64,000 bases of DNA from Pomphorhynchus laevis. Its lineage: Eukaryota > Acanthocephala > Palaeacanthocephala > Echinorhynchida > Pomphorhynchidae. How positions within the stretch are numbered: the stretch's first letter is position 1; every line of letters begins with the position of its first letter. Position numbers and translations under genes: made by a program. Shown piece after piece: positions 1 through 11,200 of the stretch. The DNA is taken from contig WNNJ02001739.1 in NCBI GenBank assembly GCA_012934845.2, positions 310,001 to 374,000 on the forward strand, written 5' to 3'. The notes beneath the pieces were generated by a model, which ran no database searches, was not told where the DNA came from, and was given only the letters and a program-made list of their open reading frames with translations.

Positions 1-865
1 AATCGATAATAAATGTTATCGATGATAAATTTTATTGATTTATCATATCGATGATTAATATTATCGATGATTAATCTTATCGATGATTAATCTTATCGAT
101 GATTATTTTATCGATGATTTATTTTATCGATGATTAATCTTATCGATGATTAATCTTATCGATGATTTATTTTACCGATGATTTATCTTATCGATGATTT
201 ATCTTATCGATGATTTATCTTATCGATGATTAGTATTATCGATGATTAATTTTATCGATGTTTAATCTTATCGACGATTAATTTTATCGATGATTTATCA
301 TATCGATGATTTATCTTATCTATGATTTATTATATCGATGATTTATTATATCGATGATTTATCATATCGACGATTTATCATATCGATTATTAATCTTATC
401 GATTATTTATCTTATCGATTATTAATCTTATCGATGATTAATCTTATCGACAATTAATCTAATTGATTATTAATCTTATCGACTATCAATATCTATGATG
501 ATTTATCTAATCAATGATTTATCTTATCGATGATTTATCATATCGATTTCTATTTATCATATCTATTTCCAAATATAAAGTTAGTCTTTCGATAGTAAAT
601 ATTGTCGATGATTAATCTTATCGATGATTAATCTTATCGATGATTAATCTTATCGATGATTAATCTTATCGATGATTAATCTTATCGATGATTAATCTTA
701 TCGATGATTAATCTTATCGATGATTAATCTTATCGATAATTAATCTTATCGATGATTAATCTTATCGATGATTAATCTTATCGATGATTTATCTTATCGA
801 TTATTTATCTTGTTGATGATTAATTTTATTGATAATTAATCTTATCGATTATTAATATTAACAGT
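1..865. repeat. 16-bp tandem satellite with ATCGAT core
   Basis: The unit is about 16 bp, typically TTATCGATGATTAATC, with variants that swap TTAATC for TTTATC. It repeats from the first base of the window to about 865. The register is cleanest at 601-790 and blurred around 380-600. Each unit carries a ClaI-type palindrome, ATCGAT. The array runs off the left edge, so its full length is unknown. No coding potential is seen. Confidence 0.95.
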
Positions 866-989
866 CGCTTACTGCTATGATGATTGTAAAGGCTCGTTCT
901 AGTTTCTTTTAGATTTTTTTGTATTTGCTCTTTAGTTATATTTTTGTACGATTTTCTTTTGCCTTACCGAAAGGATTATAGGGACAACA
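866..989. other. Short spacer, nothing recognised
   Basis: Sequence between the satellite and the first PLE-like copy. It has a T-rich stretch but no exon, RNA gene or repeat that I can name. Confidence 0.4.
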
Positions 990-2340
990 AATCAGATCAC
1001 TTAACTATGTTTACTTATATTTAGTATATATAAATAAATAATAATTAATGAAATATAATTATTAATATAACAAATAACTATAAATAATGAATAATTATTC
1101 AAAAATTATCTAATTTTTATATAAAGTTATATTTGCAAATAAAAATCAATTTTTATGAATAAAAAATTTTATAAATAAAAATTGATTATCATGTATTTTT
1201 TGTATTTGAATAATAATTAGAGGTCATCAGGAGGAACTGCTATACAATCAAGTTTCATAACCTACTTCTCGACTCAACATAGGGGTGGTGCAAAATACAT
1301 GCTTATGACGCATTTTATCTGCTTAAATTTGATTATAGTATTTATATTATTTTATCACAAAGTATATCATTGACTTTTTATTCATAAATATTTGCAACTT
1401 AAGAATCCAAATTTTTTTTAATAATATTGGGATAATTTATATATTTTACTATTTTCTGCTTGATGTTATTTTTATAGTAACCTAGTTTAAAATATGCATC
1501 TATTAAATTATTTAAATGATTTTGAAGAAACCAATATCATTACATATTGTTGCAATTCTTAAAATTTCATTATTTAATGTATTATATTTTATATTATATG
1601 GTATGCATGAATGCTCATGCAAAAATATGTTTCTTGTATTAAAAGTAGTTTTAATTGATGTTAATTTAATCATAAATCTAGATATGTACAGTTTATCATG
1701 AATAAGTCAGCTATGATTAGGCTTCTATTTCTTCCTATTGAAACATTTGTCTAAATATATATGTCCCTACTTTTAAATAATTTTGATTTATCAAAATATT
1801 TAAGGATTCTATTAATTCAATTTTATCCATATATTTATATTTACTTGATGGTTTAACTTTTGTTAGATAGGCGTTATAATTATTATAACATATATATGTA
1901 TATCTTTTTCCGAATATAAGATTAATTAATTTTACTAACGCTTCTTTAATATCTGCTAAATCTAGATTTGTATAAAGCATATTAAAATCGAATGTATTTA
2001 TACTTTGAAATAGTGTTTTATACCAGTATTAATTTCGATTACCTTGCAATATTTTTTAAAGTGTGCTTTAATTACTTTAAGTATTTTATTCATATAGACA
2101 GAAAGTGGTTTTAATGTACATTTAAACGCACTACATATGAACCTAGGTTTTATTGGATTTTTATGTAATTTTAGATTCCAATATAATATAGGTATAGTTT
2201 TATTATCTGATTCAACCTTTATACCCTTTTTATCCATTATAGAACAGTGACTTGTAATAATTGTTTCTAAACTTAAATCACTACATTCATATGTTGTGTT
2301 TATATTTAAATCATTATAATTTACCTCTTTATAATTTCCT
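990..2340 (-). mobile_element. Penelope-like retroelement copy, degraded
   Basis: Read on the minus strand, 2310-1998 encodes a region with PILYW..KLHK.P..PRFI, and 1980-1735 encodes [11 protein letters not shown] and [19 protein letters not shown]. 1700-1500 encodes the downstream part (HECS, then YSLS). These match the longer copies at 35216-36163 and 42540-43335. The segment at 1380-990 is a diverged copy of the family's 3' tail (AGGTCATCAGGAGGAACTGC on the plus strand). The Y.PKLHK..PRFI block and the later G.PMGG and YIDD motifs in sister copies indicate the reverse-transcriptase group that includes Penelope-like elements. This copy lacks the catalytic palm region and is not functional. 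Family assignment is by recalled motifs only. Confidence 0.7.
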
Positions 2341-2449
2341 CATTATAATTTACCTCTTAGCCAAAGGTATCCGCGGTATCATTACCCCTTGAGTTTTGCG
2401 AACTCTTGAGGTATCAAGACAAAAACAAACAAAGTCTGACAAAACAAAC

Positions 2450-4800
2450 AAACATATCAGTCTCAAACAAACATAGAGAAGAAAAATACGAAAATCGACT
2501 GAAACTGGAAAGCCGCTAAAAACTATGAAATGTTAAAGTGAACAACTTTCAAGCAATAACAATGACCTTAACCAGATCCTAATCACGACTAATCGACGGT
2601 CAAACTGGTCAGGAAGAATTACTCGCATGCTATTAACAAATAGGTCAATAGACGTGTGTTGTCTAACAAAATGTCGCTTGCCTGATTTGAGTTCATTAAT
2701 TGTGGTGAATCCGCTTTCTCGTCAATCATTCCAGCTCCTACACTCAGGCCCACGGACTGATCCAGCCAAGGCGGCGTTGCTATTGTGATGAGGGCTGATC
2801 TATCAGAATGCATCATTGACTGGAATCCCATTGACTCTCGTATTGTGCTCCAACGTATAGCAGTCAAATTGTTTAATTGGTCGATTGTGAGCGCATATGC
2901 ACCGGCGAATAAAGCACCCCCATCTATCACAGAGAAATTTTATCAAATACTTGACAGCGTACTATCTGCTGTCCTTTCAAACGATGTATCGGTGTTGGCA
3001 GGCGATTTCAATGCTCAACTTGGATGTCACCAAAATCACCTTATCTGTAGTGTCGGACCTCATACTGCTGGTATATTATGTCCTTATGGTGAGCGGCTAA
3101 TTTCTCTTACCGAAAGGCATCACCTTTTTATGGCAAACACATTCTTCTGCCATAAAAGACGACATCTCGAAACATGGGTCCATCTTAATGGTAGGATACG
3201 AAATCAGATTGACCACATCCTCTTCAGACAACACTGGCGCTCCGCCCTATTGAATAGTCACTCCTTTTGGTGGTTGGAAATAATTACGGTTCATGCACTA
3301 GTGACAGTGTGTAGGGAAGTTATGATTTTCTGCAACAAGTAAGATATTCAAATCCACGACTTACGATGGCCGACTCCTTAAAACTTCGTCAATTTGAGAG
3401 AAATTCAGAGCAACAGTAGAGGAACACTTACTAAATGCTAAATGTGATCTACAAACATCACCTGATTAAATATGGGGACATATTACCCACTCGGTCCACG
3501 GTCCACTCAGCCGCAGATAGTCATCTTCTAAGTAGGAGACGGCATACGCGTTCGTGGATATCTGCGAATACACTTGCGATCTCTGCTGAGCGAAAACATG
3601 CGCTGGATTCTGATCACTAATCGCAAGTTAGGCATTATAGTATTACTAAAACAAAAACTAAAGATTGACCGTGACGCATATTGAAGCAGCACTGCCTTCC
3701 AAGCTGAAGCTGCATTTGCGTGTGGTGACAGCAGACGATTATTCCAATCCGTGAGAACTATCACGCAGCCACACACGTGCTCGCTATCGGGATTACGCGA
3801 TAAGGCAGGAGCTATCGCATACAACACAGATGCAAAACTGAGAATTTGGGCAACTGAGATACAATATTGTATCACCCGCATGAAGAAAGACAAGGCCCCT
3901 GGTCTGGATCGGATCACTCCTGAAATCTTGCAAGCTTTTGGTATCACATTATGTCAGAAACTCACAGTCCTTTTTGAATCCATTTGGAACGTCTCTAGAA
4001 TACAAGAAGATCTTTCAACGGCGATCATTATGCCGTTGAAATCATTCTTGGCCGATTTACAAAAAGGGTGATGCAATATCATGCGAGAATTATCGTCTAA
4101 TCTCGTTACTTCATGTCGTTTTCAAGGTTCTCGAATTAATCATACTGGAACGCATTCGACCAGTGCAAAAACGGCAAGTATGTGAGAGTCAAGCAAGATT
4201 CAGAAAGGGTCGTAGCTTTATTGACCAAATATTTTCTTTGCGATGTGTAGTTGAGACTCGAAATGAATTACGACAACCAACAGTGATAGCGTTCCTAGAT
4301 TTTAAACTGCGTGTGACAGTGTTTGTAGAGACAGTATGTGACCTATTTTAGATGAGTGTGGGTTCCCTGCGAAGATATCTGGAGTCGTGAAGGCTCTTTA
4401 CGAACAATCGAACTGTATGATCATAGTGAGTGGACAACTAAGTGATACAATTTAAGTCATGACAGGGGTGAGACATGGCAGCGTGCTAGCTCCAACTTTG
4501 TTTAACATCGTTGTTAATAAAATACTAAATAGCGCCCTAATAGATCCTCGTGATGGCATAGAAATTGGTACACAAGGGAAGCGTATTTGTGACCTAACTT
4601 CAGAGGACGACATTGCACTAATTGCCAAAAACTTCGTAGACCTCAGACGAATTATTACTAGAACAAGCGATGTTGCATCGAAGTACGGACTATACTTGAA
4701 CCCCAACAAATTTAAGATACTCTACGTTTGAACTTCTGAAGAAGTTGTCACTATAGATCATCAACCGATCGAGTGTGTACACTCATGCACCTATCTAGGT
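2450..4800 (+). mobile_element. LINE (RTE/jockey-like), broken into several frames
   Basis: A non-LTR retrotransposon read on the plus strand. 2785-3342 encodes an AP-endonuclease-like segment with SAYAPAN, LAGDFNAQLG and GRIRNQIDHILF. 3751-4071 encodes the start of the reverse transcriptase (MKKDKAPGLDRITPEIL). 4080-4351 has NYR-like and FRKGRSFIDQI motifs and VIAFLDFK. 4459-4731 has GVRHGSVLAPTLFN and the palm segment SEDDIALIA, where the family usually has YADD. The N..IDHI and G.R.GSVL signatures resemble RTE/SR2-like or craniofacial-type LINE proteins. Domains are in the right order but in different frames, so the copy is a decayed relic. Its 3' end lies near 4800, about 440 bases before the first recognised transporter exon. 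Confidence 0.8.
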
Positions 4801-5238
4801 ACATGAGTACCTAGATATCTTGATATTTCCTTTTATAATTGTTTGTTATTTTCATTTTATCAAATAACTAACCTTTCCAAATTTTAATATTTCCAATTTT
4901 TTCACTTACATTTATTTAAGTAACAGTTTTTTAAAACGAATTATAAAATTTACATTCTTTGGTATTCTTAATTCTACGTTTATTATAAATTTTAATATCA
5001 TCTTTTATTCAGGAAATAACTTCCAGACTAACTTCTTGGCAGTGTTTTTAATTTGTAAATTTGAGCTCGCTACATCATCTGAGAAACATTTTTGTTAACA
5101 ATTTACTGAACTTTAAACTGTAAAAGCACAAGCTTTAAAACTACCGCACCAACTTAAATATTATTTATTAATGATTCAATTATTCGTTTTAATCTTGTTC
5201 TTGATTTGCAATTTAATTAGTTTTTGTAAATTGTTCAG
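4801..5238. other. Non-coding, AT-rich, just upstream of the first recognised transporter exon
   Basis: No exon was recognised here. The exon at 5239 begins with two bases of a split codon, so an upstream coding exon must exist, but I cannot find an SLC22 TM1-TM2 segment in this interval or the repeats before it. Confidence 0.4.
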
Positions 5239-8200
5239 GAGCTTCGATTATTTGCTACGTAATGATTCTGTTTCAAATATTGAGCGAGGATTTTGTCAGC
5301 TACTGCTTTTTCATGATTTTCGTTGGGATTGCGGCAGGAGTAAGTAATCTGTGGATTTTTATGATCTGTTCTCAGGGAACAATTTAGGCTGTATCTGTAA
5401 TTAGCATTACAATGATAATGGAAACATTTCCCATCTCTACTCGCGCTATTTTCGGTTTAATTCTGCTAACCACGCCATTTGTTTTTGATCTCGTCATTCC
5501 GTGGATGGCCCTTGGTATTGGTTGGTGGAAAGTATTACAAGCACTATGCGGATTTTTCTTACTCTTAGCTGGCTTAATATACTGGTATGGATAAAACTGA
5601 ATTTGTCTTTTGGCTATCACATGAGCGATTTTTATTTATCTATAATATGTTGATTTTAGTGACAGAATCCACAATGAATGTAATATAATGAAAATAAACT
5701 TTTAATCAGCTGAAAATCAATTCGATAACATAATCAAAACGATCATTTACTGTCGTAAAGTTGGAATGACTTTACATCTTTGCCGGTTTGATGAATAATG
5801 TCTTGGATTTTACACCGATCTGAAAAGATGAATAAATGAAATTAAATATAATATATATTGCTGCTTTAAAAATTCGATACATTTAAAGTATCATTTACTG
5901 AGATATTTCTATCTACACTGAAATAACCTCGAGTGATATAGCAAATTTGGCAATATAAATAAAATAATCCATAAAGGATCACCAGCATCGATTCGTTGAT
6001 TTCCTGATTACTTCTGTGTTAAATATAAAAAAGAATGCTTAAAATGCATCTTGGAAAATACGGTTTCAGAAATTCATTGCATCGAAGGCTTTATATACTG
6101 AAGAATTTCTAGATGTACTGAATGGTTAGCCTAGTCGGTAAGGCGTAGGCCCGACTATCGAAAGAACCTAAGTTCGAATATGAAAGTGCAAATAGTGTTC
6201 AAAAGGAAATTACTCCGATACATAGTCTTCTGATGAGTCCGGTAGCTAATCAAGTATAGCTACTATGGTTGAAAAACACTTAGAAGATAACCCCACTACT
6301 CTTTAATCTCCATATAGCACGGTCAATCTGTTCGGAGTTAGTTGGAATTCGATCATACCAAAATGCAATTAGACCGTATTGTATTATAGAGACCAGCATG
6401 ATGTTAAAAGGTTTTAGCGCCTGTCAAACAATAGGGAACCTATATATGGAAAGATGGCAGTAGGTGTCACTATATTCGCACATTTTCGTTTCAAATGCTT
6501 AAAACTGGACCATCTGGAGGTGAAACAAAATTCCTAAATCTGTTAATTCCTAAATCCTTCAGAGTAATCTGACTTAAATTTAATGGAAAGTTTTCGAGCT
6601 TGAGTACGCCCACTCTGGTTAATGGGCCACCCTCTCTTGACCTTTACAACTTTTTTGTTATCTACATTAACGAGCAGTTTTGTTTCAGAGCAATAACAAC
6701 TTGTTTGTAAGAATTTTTGCGCTTTCCGATGGGATATTGAAAAGATAACTAGATCGTCGGTTCCAATATCGGAATTTCTAAATTTTCTTTTTTTTTCTCT
6801 CTAAGTACTGCCGGTAGATCTGCATTAAGATTGATAATAAAGTAGATTAAGGGGTTCCCCCGCATTACACCTTATTAACCTCAAACCTATTAGAATAGTT
6901 TAAACAGTCGAACTCACTTAAGGAGCTAGGTTGGAGGATTTGTCCTAACAACCAGAAAAACCTACCTTCAATACACAAATATGCTGTCTGTCGACTAAGT
7001 CAAAAGCTTTGCGGAAATCTACAAAAATTCAGAGAACTAAGTTTCGCGAATTGTGAAGACACCATGGTTTTAACAAGGTGTAAAGGTTGACTAACCTTTA
7101 AAGCATTAGCCATGCTATTAGCAGCGCGTAAATGGTTGATTTCCTGCTCCTAAAGCCGAACTGATCAGGAGGAAAGGCAAACGCTCTAAATGTTACCAGG
7201 TGATTGTTAATAAAATGGGTTAACAATTTGATCGTATGATTCAAGAGTACTATGCTCGTATATGAATAATCTGAACTAGGATCCCCTCATCTTTATACAT
7301 ATTTGTCATTATTCCTTCGTCCAAATAAATCGGAATTCGGATGACCATATAGGTGCATATTAAAAAGATGCACCTAGTAATATTTTTGAGCTGGAAACGT
7401 AGGTGTGATGTCTTAAGCGCACACTAGATATGGTCTATTGACTTTATTCGAAGCTAAAGAAGAAATCGAACTCTGTACCTCTTCCAATTTAAATGGATAG
7501 TTTGCTGGGTCATTATCAGCAATGACGTGTAGCTGTGTACTGATTATATTGCAGTCAGTCAAAATTGATATTTTTTCCGAATAAGAGAGGCAAAGTGAGA
7601 TACTCAAGTATTGAATGGATGATAGAATGCGCCACTGAATTTCTTTTTTAGGTTTCATTGAAATTTTTTAGCCAAGTACAACCGCCTGTGTTCATCTGCA
7701 AGCAGCCTACTAGTATGAATTATTTCAGCAGAAGGCGATACCTATTTCTATTTTGGCTGTACTCGATTTTCGCTGATGCCCTCAATCTTTGCTCCTTACT
7801 CAGAGTAATAAAAGTTTATTTAGCTTCTCTTTCCAAAAAAGATAGACTAGATATTAAAATTTAATATTTTTATAAAATATTATTTTTTTAAAGATTCGCA
7901 TGTATTTTATGAATTGTTTTGTCTTTAGGTGGGGCGAAGAAACCGTTTATTTCTATATAGCAATGAAAAATCACACAGAAGCAATACACAGTTTAACTCG
8001 TATTTCAAAGTTTAACTCAATCACATTTCAGAATAAATTTAAGGAAGCCCAGTATTTTTTAAATCGGAAGAAAAGCAAAAGTGTTCAATGTGATTTTCAA
8101 CCATTGTTACGAGTTCAAGATATTCCTAAACTCAAAGAGAAGTATCCTGCCTTTAATTTTGCTGACATGATGAATCAGTCACCTGGTAAGAAAAAAAAGC

Positions 8201-11200
8201 ATTGCCTGTGGAAATTATTTTCAGCGATAAGCGGACGAGGGTTTCGCCCCAATAGCAGTACATTCGGAGCAACTGACTATTTTCAATCAGGAATATTGAC
8301 AGCGTACATTTTGCTAACCTGCTCACTTTGGTGAGAATTTTTGCAGTTCATAAGCAAATAAATTTTATTACTTTGACAAATACATTTTATTTTCACTAAA
8401 TTAGCTAATAGTTATGACCAATTAACGTTTTCTCGTTTATTCCGTGATAAATTTGAAATATCGGCTTTTTGCTAAATTCACACCAAGTTCTAATTGTTTT
8501 AATTCTATAATCAACTTTATGCCAAATACACACAAAGTTAGAGTTCTAATTGTTTTAATTCTATAAACAACTTTAACAAAGAATCATAATTCCAAGCTTG
8601 TTTATAAATTTTAAATTTTTTAATTTAAAATTTTGAGGCTATAATTGCTCTATTATTTGATTTAACTTCATGACAAATCAAAAAATAATATAATTGGTAT
8701 CAACAAATATTATAAATGACTTTATGATTCGTTAAATTTGATGGTCGTATCATCCTATAGCAGATTATGAGTTTATAATCTGTAAATTGACCATGCAATC
8801 TCTAAAGTGACTTTTATAGTGATTAGATGAGCAAAAGTCCAACATGGACCGCTCCGTCATGCTTTCAAACAATCCACGGCATTCCAAATCCAGAAGAGGC
8901 GTTTTCGATATAAATTGGTTTGTTAAATTTTGATTTAGTACTTTGGGCTTAACAGAGTAAGTCGTTCAACATCTTAGGGATACGTTTTTTCAACAATTTA
9001 TACTGGAAATATAATGTAGATAAAGTTGTCGAAAAATGCTCTAGCCGGCGATTCCTTATTCACAGTTTAAGAAAGCTGAGTTAAACACCAAATCGGTTTG
9101 ATGGTTATTTATCACGTCACAATTCGTTCTGTTTCCTGATAATTTCCTAGAGAAAGTGTGGGCTAAAGTTCAGATCACTATGCAATGGTTATCTTTCATT
9201 TTTCATAAAAAAACTAGATATTATAAAATTATATCAGCAAACAGCCGTTTTTTGTCGAATCCATTTCGTTGATTTTGAACATTCTTTTTATAGTAAAAAG
9301 AAATTAAGAAACCTGCATCTAATTAAATAAGGCAATTTGTTGTTTTCTCCCCTTCAAGCATTTTTTATGAAATTTACTTTGAACAATTTCTGTTTATTAG
9401 TTTACAAATACTCATTTTAATACTTACCAAAGGTAAATGTTGTTGTCAATATAGTATATAAAGTGAATATGTATTCAAATAGTAGTTCCATTTGAATTAA
9501 GTAGTTCTCACAAATGTTCGTCAGGGTGCACGTTCTTATATTGAAATCACTAGGTTATCCTCGAACGGAAAGTTGCTTGATTAACCATCAAACATTGCTA
9601 AATAAATTAGGAACAGATAATCTCTTTGTTTCGTGGTTATAACACCTAATAAGTTGTGAATACTGCCATTTGATGGCAGATGCTCCTTGTGGCAGATGCA
9701 AATTAAGTATAAATGAACAATTCTAATGACCAGCGTTTCTTCGTATTTGCGACTCGTCAGTATTGGATGCCCCCATTGCTGAATTTAGACGGAGACATTT
9801 AAGCTACCAACTGAATATATTATAAATGCAATGTCGTTGATGCAAGTAGTAGACTCTTAAAACAAGAAATATACATATTTGACTATATCCTTGACAGTAA
9901 ATCTGCGATACGAAACTTGTTTCATTTTTAGATTTCTGTTTCAAGTTTAACTGCTAAAATCACAAAACTTTAGAAAAGTGTAATTTCTGATATTATAATA
10001 TTATTTGTTATATCTTTAATTTAAGGTTTGTAAACGGTGTCACCTATAGTTCACTAGAGTCCCATGAGCTTTCTTGGCGCATAACGAAGAATCCGTACAT
10101 CGGTTATTGCTATAAGTCAACAACGGCAATTGTTGCCTCATTGCTTATATTTCCAGCAATCTATAAGTATAAATCATTATCATTTAATTGATTTTAATGT
10201 TTTGTTGTAGACTTGGTCGTCGGTGGCCAACCTTTTGTCTCTATCTTGTTGGAGAAGTATGCTTACTCGCATCAATAGTTGCCAAAATAGGTATCATCTA
10301 TTGCATCTAAAACCGAAATTTAGTCAAATCAAAATTCGGTTGCTGTCAATCATGATTTTAGTTGCGATTTTAATTTTATCATTTAAAAATGTATTATTTT
10401 TTAAGGAAAATTCAAGAAACTCATTTATGAATTAATTAAAAAATTGTTGGCAGAAGCAACTGAAAGGACTGTACACTTTTAATCTTACGAGTCTAAAGAT
10501 TTTAGTGATAGGATTTTTATTTAAAGTAAAAATTTACTGAAACAATTAGTTGAATGATTAAAAATTTATTTTAATCCTTTTTGGGAAGAAAATTAATTAA
10601 TTAAAATTAAAAGAAGATAGAATGGCAGGATTCGCAAGAATTCTACTTAGAAAGACAGTTAATTGTGAAACAGCATTTGAAAAAAAATTAATTAATGTAA
10701 TTAGCTAATTACAAAATTAGTCAATTAAAAATTAATAATCCCATTATATGAGATTATAGATGAGACTCCTATATCATATCAACTAACTGAGTCTACGTAT
10801 TTTAAATATGTATTCTATATATATTTAAAATTTGAATTTTTATTCAAAAATTGGAATTTTATTTTTAATACTTGCACAATTAAAGTGTTCGAAGTAGATG
10901 ACAGGGAGTTCGAAGTATAATGCAAAATTGGATTTTTGAAATTGAATTTATAGAAGAGGAAGATCTGGGAGATGCTTCACTCACACGCTTAGCAAATCTT
11001 CATTTGCATTTATCGATATGGAAAAGTTAGGCTAAGGTATATCCAAACAGAACGTAATCTATATTGAATTATAGGGAGATGCATAGTACGAAAGTAGCGA
11101 ATAGCGATATCGAATAAGAGTGAATCGATGTTGGAAGTTTGAGAGGTTGCGAGTTCTACTTTAGATGCTTGGCGATCAAGATTAAGTTGAAATGACAACT

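Noticed and set aside
6121-6190. A genuine tRNA gene
   Set aside because: It has box-A- and box-B-like motifs but no cloverleaf with an anticodon arm, and it sits inside a repeated element followed by a hammerhead core.
7900-8334. A single 144-residue plus-strand protein
   Set aside because: It spans two transporter exons and the 39-base intron at 8186-8224, which happens to be in frame and free of stops; the intron has GT-AG ends, and removing it gives the SLC22 loop and TM7 sequence.
10223-10435. A 70-residue frame in the transporter region
   Set aside because: A different frame of the same DNA encodes LGRRWPTF and joins both neighbours in phase.
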